From Fodinibius salipaludis (GTDB lineage: Bacteria; Bacteroidota; Rhodothermia; Balneolales; Balneolaceae), in the NCBI RefSeq assembly GCF_002287075.1, contig NZ_NSKE01000007.1:1-64000 (forward strand): DNA of 64,000 nucleotides. Direction: 5' to 3'. Both the position numbers and the translations under genes were made by a program. How positions within the stretch are numbered: the stretch's first letter is position 1; each line of letters starts with the position of its first letter. Below the pieces are notes generated by a model, which saw only the letters and a list, made by a program, of their open reading frames with translations, was not told the origin of the DNA and made no database searches. Below, piece after piece: positions 1 through 9,482 of this stretch.

Positions 1-332
1 AGGCCGATAATCTTGCCAGAGAGGCTGTCGGCCAACACGGTCTCCCGCTTTTTGATTAGCTGCGGATCAAAGTTGCTTTGACGATCCTGTGGGGTGTCGA
101 TCTCGAAAGCCCCCGCTGAACTTTTAATCGTTTTGCGGCCTTTGCCGTTGCGTTTGTTGCCACCTTTGCGCTGCTCGTCGTCCAAATGAGCTTCCATCTC
201 GGCCTGAAGGGCCGACTCAATGAAGCTTTTGAGCATCGGAGCGAAGGCTTCATCCTTTCCAAACAATGACTCTCCTGATTTAAGTTGAGCCAAGGCTTTT
301 TCTTGCAGTTTATCTAGTTCTTTTTGTGTCAT
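1..332 (-). CDS. IS256-family (mutator-type) transposase, N-terminal part, cut by the window edge
   Basis: Reading leftward from the ATG at 332, the protein has the opening typical of IS256-family transposases: a helical MTQKELDKL start, the stretch GKDEAFAPMLKSFIESAL, then EAHLDDE, KRNGKG and a KKRETVLADSLSGKIIG segment. About 110 residues are visible of a family length near 400, and the DDE catalytic residues lie outside the window. There is no frameshift in the visible part, so it may be an intact element continuing to the left. It is the first of two unrelated transposase genes at this end. Recognition rests on family sequence memory, but the N-terminal pattern is distinctive. Confidence 0.85.
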   Translation of the reverse strand, partial: MTQKELDKLQEKALAQLKSGESLFGKDEAFAPMLKSFIESALQAEMEAHLDDEQRKGGNKRNGKGRKTIKSSAGAFEIDTPQDRQSNFDPQLIKKRETVLADSLSGKIIG

Positions 333-370
333 GATTTGCCTAAGTTAGTAAGTTTTAAGTTACCAAACCT

Positions 371-394
371 AGACAGAGTTAGATTTACACTCTC
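371..394. repeat. Possible terminal inverted repeat of the IS256-type element
   Basis: About 40-60 bp upstream of the transposase start, the minus strand reads GAGAGTGTAAATCTAACTCT, which resembles the outer ends of IS256-type elements. The partner end is outside the window, so this is only a suggestion of where the element stops. Confidence 0.35.
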
Positions 395-751
395 AGCAAG
401 ACAATAATGGCGTAATAGAATTACCCACAAAAGGGATATGTTACGACAGGATATATTTTGTTATTAAAGGAATGCTCATACTCATTTCTACACTGAATCG
501 TCCAATAATCATAACATGTATAAAACACTTATCGAATTACTAAACAGTCGATGTCCTCTATCTACGTTAGACTCATGCGAAACTTATCACCATTTTTCAT
601 TTTAACATTGTATTCACCTCCATTCGCAGCTTCCATAAAGGCAATCTTATCAAGGGTAACAATGTATAAACATTGAATCAGAATAAATTTATCAATATTT
701 AACTTCTCTTTTGTGCTTTTAAACTATCCGTACTGAGCCCCTCCCCATAAT
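395..751. other. AT-rich stretch between two insertion sequences, no gene seen
   Basis: About 360 bp of AT-rich sequence between the IS256-type element and the IS3-type remnant. I see no convincing ORF, RNA or strong hairpin. It is probably ancestral intergenic DNA or IS debris. Confidence 0.5.
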
Positions 752-1555
752 TCAGCCAGTCATAAATAGAGAATCGGGCGTTATTGCATGTTCCTGAATG
801 TACTCATTCGGGGTTAAATCTCCTAGTGAGCTATGAGGCCGGAAGGAGTTATATTCGGTCCTCCAGGCCTCAATCTTCCCGCGGGCATCCTCAAGAGAAA
901 GGAACCAGTTGCAGGTTCAAAAATTCATCCCGAAAGCTCCCGTTGAAAGACTCAATATAGGGGTTGTCAGTAGGTTTTCCGGGCCGGGAGAAGTCCAGCG
1001 TCACCCCGTCGTCGTAGGCCCACTGGTCGAGCGTTTTGGAGATAAACTCACTGCCATTGTCCACCTGGATCCGTTCTGGCACCTGCCCAACTCGGCGGGA
1101 AATCCGTTCCATAATTCTGGTTACATCAGTTCCTTTGATCGACTGATCCGCATGGATGGCCAGGCAGCTGCGACTAAAATTATCGACTACAGTTAAAACC
1201 CGGAATCAGCGCCCGTCGAAGAGCTTGTCGACCACAAAATCCATACTCCATAGTTGGTGGGCTCGCTTAGCTGCGGTCGATCCAGGCAATGCGCTCCAGC
1301 CCGGTTTCTTCTGGGGCGTTTGGCCCGCAGATTCAGCCCTTCAAGCTTGTATAGCGACATACGGGCTTATGATTTACACCATCCGCCTTCCCAACGAAGC
1401 AACACGTAGATGCGCCAGTATCCATAGCGCACACGGTTCGGCAAATTTTCGTGAACGCGGGTCCGAAGGGGCTTGTCGCACCGCTCAACCGGCTGGTAGC
1501 AAAATGTGGAACGGGCCGGCAGCATCACCGGGTAAGCATTCTTCAGAGCTGCAAA
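752..1555 (-). pseudogene. IS3-family transposase (orfB, DDE integrase core), decayed
   Basis: Translating the minus strand across several frames recovers most of an IS3-family OrfB. An HTH-like region (KPLRTRVHENLPN, YGYWRIYVLL) is followed by VYRLYKLEGLNLR and the three catalytic blocks: WSMDFVVD (first Asp), VDNGSEF (second Asp) and ESFNGSFRDE (Glu). The C-terminus reads [19 protein letters not shown]. Frame changes are needed near 1395, 1355, 1255 and 905, and there is an in-frame TGA near 1219, so it cannot make a full protein. The longest open piece is 891-1112. No orfA was recognised upstream. It is a dead insertion sequence. Confidence 0.85.
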
Positions 1556-1683
1556 ACCGTTGATATACCCGCAGCACCTATAGCTACAAGCGAAAACAGA
1601 AGAATGATCAGCTATTTACTAAGATTGCATCTAAAAATAATAAATTCCGTCAAGAAGTAACTTGGCTGGGTCATTGATAAAAA

Positions 1684-1714
1684 TAAAAAAAGCCCCCCGA
1701 TATCTCGGGGGGCT
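1684..1714 (-). terminator. Intrinsic terminator of the first SusCD operon
   Basis: The perfect stem AGCCCCCCGA/TCGGGGGGCT (1691-1714, 4-nt loop) is followed on the minus strand by a run of T. It lies 26 bp past the stop of the last gene of the operon. Confidence 0.9.
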
Positions 1715-1739
1715 TTAATACAGATTATTTGTTTTTAAT

Positions 1740-2759
1740 TTAATTTACCTTTTCTGCATTAAACCGTACCAAAATCGTACCTGGGGCACCACCGCAAGCA
1801 CCTTCAACATTATCTACGAGTGCAAAGGAAAATTCACTGTCATCAGTAACATCAAAACTCGATAGAGTTGGATCATCTTCGGGGGCAAAAATGATTTCTG
1901 GTCCTCCACAAGAAAGACCCAACCCAACTCTCCCAGATAATGTTAACACATTATCTGATTGGTTTGCTGCTCTGGCAAAAGTTAAGGGAAAATCATATTC
2001 CCCAAAACTTGGTGAACCAATAGCTATACTTTCAAACACCCTTCCATTCAGAGTATTGTTGGGATCTACAGAAAGTTCAGCCTCAAACTGCATAGATTCA
2101 AATACCGGGCCAAAAGTACCAGGACCTTGCTGAGTAATTTGATAGGTACCCACATACTTTTCTGGATCGATTAGAATGGCTACCGGTGAGCGTGCTTGGA
2201 AAGGTGAGGAATAAAAGCCTCCTGTTACCGGCGGGCTTGCACTTTCAGGTCCGAATGATTTCCCGTCGGTGGTATTAACCGTCCACTGGATAGTGAAGGA
2301 ATCACCTAACTCTACGTCAGACTGTTCAATACCCAGTGCGGTAATTGCTTCCTCAAAAGTAATCTCAAACTGCTTGCTCGGAAGTCCTGACTCTTCTCTC
2401 TCACTGAATTCAGAAGCAGGTACAGTCTTAACCTCAGCGTAATCTATTTCAGGTGGAGTTTCAGTATAATCATTACTGGTATATGAAACTGTAAATTCCA
2501 CATTTTCCAGTTTCCCACCCTTCTCTGAATCAGAATACTCTGCAGTAAACACATAACCTGCTTCGTCAAGGTTTACATAGTCGAAACCAGCAACGTCAAC
2601 ACTGAGAACCCTTAAGAAGGCTCCAGTACTTTCTTCATTGAGAGTTTCTTCCAATGGAATTCGAGTATCAGGTTCCCCTGTCAGGGAGTCACAAGAAGTA
2701 ACTGCCACCAACAACATCAGTACGAATAATGATGTGATATTATATTTGAAATATTTCAT
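1740..2759 (-). CDS. Surface lipoprotein of a SusCD operon (SusE/SusF-like position)
   Basis: 339 residues with a lipoprotein signal peptide (lipobox LLVAVTSC, acylated Cys23), so it should be membrane-anchored and probably surface-exposed. No enzyme motif is visible. The body is beta-rich, with acidic stretches and Gly/Pro turns, as in the Ig-like accessory lipoproteins that follow SusD. It is the last gene of the SusC-SusD-lipoprotein operon, 20 bp after susD and directly before a strong terminator. By position it probably helps capture the ligand of this transporter, but the ligand cannot be inferred. Two C-terminal Cys-containing segments (LSCGG, GACGG) could form a disulfide. Confidence 0.75.
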   Translation of the reverse strand: MKYFKYNITSLFVLMLLVAVTSCDSLTGEPDTRIPLEETLNEESTGAFLRVLSVDVAGFDYVNLDEAGYVFTAEYSDSEKGGKLENVEFTVSYTSNDYTETPPEIDYAEVKTVPASEFSEREESGLPSKQFEITFEEAITALGIEQSDVELGDSFTIQWTVNTTDGKSFGPESASPPVTGGFYSSPFQARSPVAILIDPEKYVGTYQITQQGPGTFGPVFESMQFEAELSVDPNNTLNGRVFESIAIGSPSFGEYDFPLTFARAANQSDNVLTLSGRVGLGLSCGGPEIIFAPEDDPTLSSFDVTDDSEFSFALVDNVEGACGGAPGTILVRFNAEKVN

Positions 2760-2779
2760 ATTTATAATCTCCTAAAGAG

Positions 2780-4411
2780 TTAAAAGTCAAAGTTATAAGT
2801 ACCGTCATCCCAGAAAACAGTTTCAGATCTGTCTTTTTGAGAAACAGAGTTATTCCGTTCTACCATGCTAGCGGGATATAAAAAGGAATTATACCAACTG
2901 CCTGGATTTGGAGAACGTGCCGGCTGCAAGTTATCCTGTTTATTAGGATAGCCAGTTCGTCGCATCATATTATACGCTTCCAATCCATTGGTCCATAATG
3001 CAAGGTAAAACTCCTTCGAAATGACTCGTAACTCATCTCTGCCAGCATCATCGTACCTGTTGTTCAATACATTATCAACATAATTAGTTATATCATTATC
3101 AGACATTTCTTCCTGCTCATCATCATCAAGAGTTCCCGCCGAAGCACGAACCGTTTCTAACGATTGGGTCATCGCTGTTTCAAGATGGTTTCGGGCTGCT
3201 CCTGCATTACCATTGAGACGATATTCGTATTCAGCCAACATGAAGTGAGTGAAAGATGACATCAGGATTGGATCAAAACCAGCACCCTGGAGTCCCATAT
3301 CTTCCTCAGTACCTTCCTCTTGACCTGTGTCAAATGCTCCACCAACAGGGTAAACACCAAAAGTTGTACGCAGATCTCCGTCCGGGGGAATACCATCATC
3401 AATTAGGTGATCTCGTCCCCAATAGCCATTACCCAGTAAACAAAATGGATCATTTTGCTGAAAATGATTGGGCTTAAAGGCACTAATGCACGTATTTAGA
3501 TTAACATCAGTTGGATCTGATGTCGTCTGACGATAGAAGTAATAGGGTGTCCTGGGATCAACATCTCCTTTATCGTTCAACATCATGTTCAAATAATTCA
3601 CTGACATGTAGTCGTTGGCTACATCCACATAATTGTTAGAAAAACTTGGATGGCGTGAATCCGGATTAGTTGAGTTTGTTCCAAATTGGTAAGTGAAATT
3701 ATTTGTAGATGTAGTAATAAGCATCCCTTCATCTACCAACGATTGAATAGCTGATGCATTATCAGTATTTAGATATGCTTTTAGCTTTATAGTATTTGCC
3801 GCTCGTATCCACGCATCTACCTGATCTTCTCGATCCTCAAAAGAACCATAATAGAGGTCATTATCCGGATATACAGTAGGTTCAGTTTCCAGATCAGCAA
3901 TTGCATCATCTAAAAGGACTAACGCAGAATCATATACTGCTGCTCCCCCGTCTAATTCAGGGTTGAAATTTGTTTGATCTAATGCATTAGAGAGAGGCAC
4001 ATCTCCGTACACATCAACCAAAGTTATCATTGCATAAGCCTTCAAAACTTTGGCTGCCCCAGTATGAAAGGTTAGATCTCGCTCTTCAGCAATGGGAATA
4101 AGATTTTCCACATCAATGAACAAATCAGCATAAGCGTTACTATATAGACCATCAAATGTTGTGGGGGTATATGCGTCCGCATATGTTGCGCCAAACATAT
4201 AAGTCATCCTTGACATTTCTCCGGCTTCATCTGCCGCACCCGCATATACATTGCGAGCTTCCTGTTGTATGTTATTGAACAAGAAATCAACATTTACATC
4301 TTCTGGTGATGGATTATTCGGATCTTCAAGCAAATTCGAATCAATCACTTCGCACTGAGCTATAAGCAGCGCTAAGCTTGCCATAGCTAGTATTTTGAGT
4401 AATGATTTCAT
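2780..4411 (-). CDS. SusD/RagB-family outer-membrane lipoprotein
   Basis: 543 residues. The signal peptide ends in LLIAQC with the lipidated Cys at position 20. The helical TPR-like SusD core follows, with the early RNVYAGAADEAGEMSRM segment, the AKVLKAYAMITLVDVYGDVPL block (positions near 120-140) and a C-terminal region with EFYLALWTNGLEAYNMMRRTGYP. Family members sit as a lid on the SusC barrel and bind the nutrient outside the cell. It lies 32 bp downstream of susC and 20 bp upstream of the accessory lipoprotein. The RTGYP-type C-terminus points to the SusD-like 2 subgroup often found with peptide or unknown ligands. The substrate is not predictable. Confidence 0.92.
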   Translation of the reverse strand: MKSLLKILAMASLALLIAQCEVIDSNLLEDPNNPSPEDVNVDFLFNNIQQEARNVYAGAADEAGEMSRMTYMFGATYADAYTPTTFDGLYSNAYADLFIDVENLIPIAEERDLTFHTGAAKVLKAYAMITLVDVYGDVPLSNALDQTNFNPELDGGAAVYDSALVLLDDAIADLETEPTVYPDNDLYYGSFEDREDQVDAWIRAANTIKLKAYLNTDNASAIQSLVDEGMLITTSTNNFTYQFGTNSTNPDSRHPSFSNNYVDVANDYMSVNYLNMMLNDKGDVDPRTPYYFYRQTTSDPTDVNLNTCISAFKPNHFQQNDPFCLLGNGYWGRDHLIDDGIPPDGDLRTTFGVYPVGGAFDTGQEEGTEEDMGLQGAGFDPILMSSFTHFMLAEYEYRLNGNAGAARNHLETAMTQSLETVRASAGTLDDDEQEEMSDNDITNYVDNVLNNRYDDAGRDELRVISKEFYLALWTNGLEAYNMMRRTGYPNKQDNLQPARSPNPGSWYNSFLYPASMVERNNSVSQKDRSETVFWDDGTYNFDF

Positions 4412-4443
4412 AATAAATTACCTATTCTTTAAAATTTTTCTAA

Positions 4444-7400
4444 TTAAAAACGGAGTGTAACACTTCCACCAAATCGGCGAGCTGCAGGACCAGTCAGATA
4501 TTCAAATCCTCTGGAATTTCCACCAATCGAATTTACATTCGGATCAAATCCACTGGCTTCAGGCACATTAAATGCATACATCCACAGATTATCACCAGTA
4601 ACAGATATTGTTACCTGACTGAATGGTGTACTTTCCAGTACAGAAGCAGGGAGATCATATCCAAGTCGGACATTGGTTAACCGGATGTGCGTCATGTCAT
4701 AAACTCGCATTTCATCCGTACCGAACCCAAAGTTGTCAAAGAATACACTACTTGGACTTATCTGCACATTATTTGGTTGTCCTTGCTCATTAACACCAGG
4801 TAAAATAAAGGTGTTATTTCGGTCTACTTTAGTGGTCGTAGTAGTAAGGCCACGAGCCAGCAACGTACTAATCCATGTGCTGAACATATCGCCTCCTTGT
4901 TGGTAGTCCATCTGGAAAGAGAGTGAAGCACCCTTATAACGGAAGGTATTAGACAAACTAAGTTCCCAATCCGGATTAGGATTACCAATTTTCCCGATAT
5001 CATCCTGTTCCTGGTAACTACCTACGCTGTTAATAATAGGAGTTCCAACTTCAACATCAGAAAAATTCGGATCATTTTGTTTCATCTCTTCAGTTACGCG
5101 TACGATTTTAGTACCGTACATAACCTGGAAGGGTTCACCTTCAATGGCAAAGTTACCACGAGTGGTAAAACCACCACCTACTTGGATACGATCAAGACCA
5201 GCTCCAAGTGATACTACTTCACTTCTTGAAGTATAAAAGTTAGACTTGACATCCCATTGAAATTCACCACCGGTTATTGGCTTAGCATTAATAGTGAGTT
5301 CCAAACCTTGATTCTCAATTTCACCTACATTTACAAATGTAGATGAGTATCCTGTAGAAGGATCAATAGGTGCTTGAGTAATCAGGTCAGTTGTAGAACG
5401 GGTATACGCTGAAGCTTGTAAACCAAGACGATTTTCAAAGAAACGCAGATCCACCCCTGCTTCATATTCAGTATGAAGTTCAGGCTTCAAATCTTGATTC
5501 CCGAGAAAGTTACTGGTTGCATTCGTTGTAATAACAGTTCCATCATTATTAACGAACGAACGCGCATCCGTTGCCAAGGTAGTTCGAGTACTATACGGAT
5601 CCGGGGATCCAGCAGAAGTTGCAACGCCACCAAAAAGTTTAACAAACGTAATTGCATCCGAATTGATATCAATATGATCGGAGAGTATATAGGATAGATT
5701 AACAGAAGGATAGAATATACTGTTATTCTCTGGTTCTAATGTAGAAAACCAGTCATTACGGCCGGAAAGATTCAAGTAAACAAAATCTTGATAACCCAAC
5801 CGGAAATCACCGTATATACCAGCAGTCTGTACATTTTCCTGGCGCTGGAAGTCAGCACCCGTAAAAAAGTTGGTAGAGGACTGGTCAGTAAAGTTCGAGT
5901 GCTCGAAAAAGTCAAAAATAAGTTGGTTTTGACTTTCAACACCCTGACGTTGATAACTTTCAGTCGTATATTGTCCACCTACTGTACCGTCAAGTGTAAA
6001 ATCCTCCGTTAGCTGGTAATCAAACTGGGCATTAAGAGTGTGGTCCCATGTACTGCGGGCAATATCTATTGTTTGATAAAAGCCACTATTGAGGGGTTCC
6101 GGTCGTATACCTCCCGCGTTCTGCATATAGGCTTGACTCTCAGTATAACTGTCATACCCCATGGTATAAACGACATTAAGCCTGTCCATAGCTTGCCAGT
6201 TAAGTTCCGTCTTACCATAATAACGATCTGTTTTATTAGTAGTTATTACATTATTGGCAGTCCATCGAGGATGGGGAATTGCGTTGTCACTACGATAATA
6301 AGCAGATCCACCTGTTTGTGGATTCTGGTAGGGTATACTCAAATCAATTGACCGTGGTGTATAAAAAACATCACCAAATACAGAGGTTGAACCACCAGCT
6401 GCAGCTGGACCACTACCGCCACCGGCTGCTGTAGCTGGCGACTGTACATCCGTCAAACTCATGTTAAATGTAGTTTGTGCGGTCAGATCAGAAAACACAC
6501 TATATTCCGCGCCAATTGAAAATGTATTTCTGTTAAGTTTATTATTCGGCGTAAAACCCTGCTCTTCATTTCGAGAGTAATTTAAGTTTAACCGTAAATC
6601 TTGTGTACCACCATTAATACCGATGCTCGAAGTTGAAGCTAATCCATCACGGAAGAAGGATCCCATCGGATCAGGCTTGGCTTCGTAGCGATAATCTGCA
6701 TTTTGCAAATCAGGAAATGCCTGAGCCGTAGCACCATGCTGGGTCAATGGGTGGTCAATTAGAACCGTTCCATCATCAGCAAAACCTCTAAAGTCACTCC
6801 CAAACAGATTTGGGTTATCCGTATCGAATCGCGGTCCCCAATTACTATAGAACCAACCAAAATTCTGGTCAAACCCACCACCGTATTCATCCTGATAATC
6901 CGGCCGAGAAGAAATTTGTGTGGCATATACCGACTGATTCAATGTAACATTAAAACCAGGCTCCTGATCTTCACCAAAAGACCCACTCTTTGTTTTAATA
7001 ATAATTACACCATTTCGACCATCCTCACCGTATAAAACAGTAGCACTTAATCCTTTCAATACCGAAACATCTTTAATATTGCTGGGAGGAATATCAAGCA
7101 GACGATGTGGATTTGTTTGTTGGCCACCCCCATCAGCCCAACTACTTGAAGCATTATTTCCACCATCAAAGCGGACTCCATCAACAATAAATAACGGTTG
7201 ATTACTGCCACTAATAGATGAATAACCACGGATATTGATATCTGTACCCGAGCCGGTTACACCACCAGACGAAGATATACTAACACCTGGTAACTGGCCA
7301 GATAGAGCTCGGCCGACATCAGATTGATTTCGACTTTCCAAATCTTCAGACGCAACTTCCGAAACTCCGTACCCAAGTGCTCGCTGATCACGTTCAATAC

Positions 7401-7746
7401 CAAAGGCTGTAACTACAACATCTTCCAGACCAACCACATCAGGTTGCATTTCGATATCAATGGTTGTTTCTTCGCCAGCTGAAACAGCAACTTCTTGATT
7501 AAAAGTTTGATACCCTACAAAAGTAGCCTGAACGGTATATGTACCCGCTGGCACATCCTCAAGAGTAAAATTACCATCAACATTTGTTGCCGCACCCATA
7601 GTTAAGCTGGGAATTTGAATATTTACACCTGGAAGTGTATCACCAGTCTGTCCATCAGTAACTGTACCTGTTATTGTCCCCTGAGCCAAAGCAGCTCCAG
7701 CAAACAAGAAGGTACAGACTAATGTAGAAAGTAACTTTTTAAGCAT
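4444..7746 (-). CDS. SusC/RagA-family TonB-linked outer-membrane transporter
   Basis: 1100 residues. Signal peptide 1-21 (GAALA-Q), then a carboxypeptidase-regulatory-like domain (GTVTDGQTGDTLPGVNI, about 22-110), a TonB-dependent plug beginning at EDVVVTAFG (about 113-250, with LSGQLPGVSISSSGG and FIVDGV), and a long beta-barrel ending in the aromatic FGGSVTLRF signature. It imports a bulky ligand through the outer membrane using TonB energy, with the downstream SusD as lid. It is the first gene of its operon; I saw no adjacent sigma/anti-sigma pair. Full length and uninterrupted, unlike the second SusC of this window. Confidence 0.95.
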   Translation of the reverse strand: MLKKLLSTLVCTFLFAGAALAQGTITGTVTDGQTGDTLPGVNIQIPSLTMGAATNVDGNFTLEDVPAGTYTVQATFVGYQTFNQEVAVSAGEETTIDIEMQPDVVGLEDVVVTAFGIERDQRALGYGVSEVASEDLESRNQSDVGRALSGQLPGVSISSSGGVTGSGTDINIRGYSSISGSNQPLFIVDGVRFDGGNNASSSWADGGGQQTNPHRLLDIPPSNIKDVSVLKGLSATVLYGEDGRNGVIIIKTKSGSFGEDQEPGFNVTLNQSVYATQISSRPDYQDEYGGGFDQNFGWFYSNWGPRFDTDNPNLFGSDFRGFADDGTVLIDHPLTQHGATAQAFPDLQNADYRYEAKPDPMGSFFRDGLASTSSIGINGGTQDLRLNLNYSRNEEQGFTPNNKLNRNTFSIGAEYSVFSDLTAQTTFNMSLTDVQSPATAAGGGSGPAAAGGSTSVFGDVFYTPRSIDLSIPYQNPQTGGSAYYRSDNAIPHPRWTANNVITTNKTDRYYGKTELNWQAMDRLNVVYTMGYDSYTESQAYMQNAGGIRPEPLNSGFYQTIDIARSTWDHTLNAQFDYQLTEDFTLDGTVGGQYTTESYQRQGVESQNQLIFDFFEHSNFTDQSSTNFFTGADFQRQENVQTAGIYGDFRLGYQDFVYLNLSGRNDWFSTLEPENNSIFYPSVNLSYILSDHIDINSDAITFVKLFGGVATSAGSPDPYSTRTTLATDARSFVNNDGTVITTNATSNFLGNQDLKPELHTEYEAGVDLRFFENRLGLQASAYTRSTTDLITQAPIDPSTGYSSTFVNVGEIENQGLELTINAKPITGGEFQWDVKSNFYTSRSEVVSLGAGLDRIQVGGGFTTRGNFAIEGEPFQVMYGTKIVRVTEEMKQNDPNFSDVEVGTPIINSVGSYQEQDDIGKIGNPNPDWELSLSNTFRYKGASLSFQMDYQQGGDMFSTWISTLLARGLTTTTTKVDRNNTFILPGVNEQGQPNNVQISPSSVFFDNFGFGTDEMRVYDMTHIRLTNVRLGYDLPASVLESTPFSQVTISVTGDNLWMYAFNVPEASGFDPNVNSIGGNSRGFEYLTGPAARRFGGSVTLRF

Positions 7747-8190
7747 AATTGATATGTTTTATTATTGTTTTTATTCAACCACATTATTCCCGATGGAACT
7801 AATTTAGTAGTATCCCGTATTTTGCCCCAAAGGGTTAAAGACTATTGCACTTTTTCTCAACACATTGTTCCCTGTTCATAACTTTACCTTAATAGATTTG
7901 TGCCAGATGAACAATAGCCCTTGTTTTAAACTATTTTGAATATAGTAAAATAAATCACATTGTCAAACGTTATGAGCGTTCACTTAAGGTCGGGAGACTC
8001 ATACAGTCTTATTTATTAAGGAAAAAACAAATTAAATCCGTTTTTTAATTGGCTGATATTTGCAAAACACAATTTCTCGCGGTGATAACTCTCTGGCTGA
8101 ACGTAATAAGGAACAGTCGCGATCATTTCGGCTAAGTCCTAAACCTTGGGAACACATGGATAAATCCAGTCTGCCAATATACTTACTTAG
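7747..8190. other. AT-rich leader region upstream of susC
   Basis: About 440 bp, AT-rich, between the susC start and the first hairpin repeat. It must contain the promoter of the minus-strand SusCD operon, but I could not single out a convincing consensus promoter. No ORF of interest. Confidence 0.5.
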
Positions 8191-8242
8191 TTACGAGAGA
8201 GTTGCACTCTCGAGTAATAAAGTAAACGGGAGTACAACTCCC
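8191..8242. repeat. Gene-less pair of REP-like hairpins (RAYT family, copy A)
   Basis: Two imperfect palindromes 10 bp apart. The first (8191-8217) has a GAGAGT/ACTCTC stem with loop TGC, an outer TTAC/GTAA stem and a GA/GA internal mismatch. The second (8228-8242) is GGGAGT-ACA-ACTCCC. The same two hairpins in the same order flank the RAYT transposase gene at 20944-21480. Confidence 0.85.
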
Positions 8243-8294
8243 TTGAAGCTATAAGCGACCCTTGCTCGGGAAACTGCTTTTTCAAACAACGGCT

Positions 8295-8470
8295 TGTCAT
8301 TCTGAGCGAACAACGTGAGTCGAAGAATCTCCTTGAAATAGGCTACAAACGAACAAGAGATGATCCTTTAATATTCTACGCACACCTGCGCCAGAGCTCG
8401 TCCTACGAAGTTTTAACGTAGTAGGGGCTCCGGTGCACTTTACGAACCATGGCTGGAGATCCCTGTACCT
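8295..8470. repeat. Dispersed repeat, copy 1 (family flanking the first GIY-YIG gene)
   Basis: It starts with TGTCATTCTGAGCGAAC and a GAATCTCC motif. It then contains a block (8375-8460) that is about 90% identical by eye to 9596-9682, including the small palindrome CTACG-aagttttaa-CGTAG and the CCATGGCTGGAGAT end. It is copy 1 of three in this island. No coding capacity. Confidence 0.8.
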
Positions 8471-8606
8471 GCCAAGTGTTTACTATGAATAATCTGAAAG
8501 GCCCTTGTTTATAGTCCAATTACAACACTGAATTCCTAGTTTTCTTATCTCTTTCCGAATCACTTTCTTATATTGTTATCGAATCATCTAATTTACTCTT
8601 GTTTCC

Positions 8607-8888
8607 ATGGCAAATTTAGAAGAGATTAAAAAGAAAGTCCGTCCTGTATTAAAAAAGTATGGGATTCAAAAGGCTGGACTTTTCGGCTCTATAGCACGTG
8701 GTGAGGCAGAGACAAACGATGTGGATTTGCTGGTGAAAATTGATCAAAAAATCAGCCTGTTAGACTTTATTGGTATTCAACAAGAACTGGAAGATGAACT
8801 CAATCTAAATGTAGATCTTGTTGAATATGATTCGTTAAAGCCTGCCCTCAAAGATGATATTCTTAAAGATGAAGTACCGGTTATATGA
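8607..8888 (+). CDS. mntA: MntA-type minimal nucleotidyltransferase antitoxin
   Basis: 93 residues with the minimal nucleotidyltransferase signature GLFGSIARGEAETNDVDLLV (about 25-44): the GS pair followed by the DxD metal-binding Asp residues. Family members transfer AMP onto a HEPN toxin and so neutralise it. The stop overlaps the ATG of the HepT-like gene (ATGA overlap), the usual HepT/MntA operon arrangement, although here the antitoxin comes first. The active-site residues look intact. The partner toxin has an early stop codon, so this may be an orphan antitoxin. It lies in a repeat-rich accessory island. Confidence 0.85.
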   Translation: MANLEEIKKKVRPVLKKYGIQKAGLFGSIARGEAETNDVDLLVKIDQKISLLDFIGIQQELEDELNLNVDLVEYDSLKPALKDDILKDEVPVI

Positions 8889-9232
8889 GCAAGCGAAAAC
8901 CTGATGTTTATCTTCAAGATATTTTATAGAGTATTAAACAAATTGAACAATATCTGGCCGGTATCGATGAAAACGAGTTTTATCAAAACCCAGAAAAGCA
9001 AGATGCTGTTTTACGTCGCTTGGAAATTATTGGAGAAGCGGTAAAACATATTTCTGATGGCATTCGTGATCAATATGATGAGGTTCCCTGGCGGAAAATC
9101 GCAGGAATGAGAGATATTATCATTCACGAGTATTTTGGAATAACGCTGAGCATGATTTGGGTTGTTACTCAACGAGAGCTTCCAGACCTGAAGTCGAAGA
9201 TTGTAGATATTATCGCCGACCAAAAACAGTAG
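8885..9232 (+). pseudogene. hepT: HepT-like HEPN toxin with a nonsense codon at position 15
   Basis: The frame starting at the ATG that overlaps the mntA stop encodes 115 residues matching HepT: YLQDIL at the start, then LRRLEIIGEAVKHIS, VPWRKIAGMRD and the HEPN catalytic motif RDIIIHEYF (Arg-x4-His). Codon 15 is TAG (8927-8929), where the family normally has Glu (DILE.I). The rest of the frame is open and well conserved, so the change is recent or is a sequence error. Translation from the internal Met at 9020 would lack the first helix and is unlikely to fold normally. I call it an inactivated RNase toxin next to an intact antitoxin. Confidence 0.8.
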
Positions 9233-9340
9233 CACTCCTACCTACTTGAGATACACAACAACGGCTGATTATTGTGCTTTGCCCTCAGTATAGAACGGAA
9301 TGAGGGAAACGAATGGGAACAGCCATCTCCCAACAAAGGC

Positions 9341-9417
9341 CGTCATTGCGCCGGGCCCTTCGAGACTTTGGTGCAGTAGGGAGCGGAATGAGTGAAACGC
9401 AGCGCGGCAATCTCCCA
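9341..9417. repeat. Degenerate dispersed repeat with CGTCATTGCG and GCGGCAATCTCCC ends
   Basis: The ends CGTCATTGCG (9341) and GCGGCAATCTCCC (about 9404-9416) are near-inverse of each other and enclose GAGCGGAATGAGTGAAACGCAG. It resembles a common class of bacterial intergenic palindromic repeats. The surrounding 9233-9482 stretch has no gene. Confidence 0.6.
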
Positions 9418-9482
9418 GAATCATTTTACTGATGTTTGAGGGATAATCCCTTCCCATTCTACGCGAACCCTTCTCTGGAGAC

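Noticed and set aside
8060-8254. Small plus-strand ORF upstream of mntA
   Set aside because: It is built largely from the hairpin repeat sequence and ends within it.
9020-9232. Separate short gene starting at the internal Met of the HepT frame
   Set aside because: The sequence upstream in the same frame is conserved HepT, so this is the 3' part of one interrupted gene.
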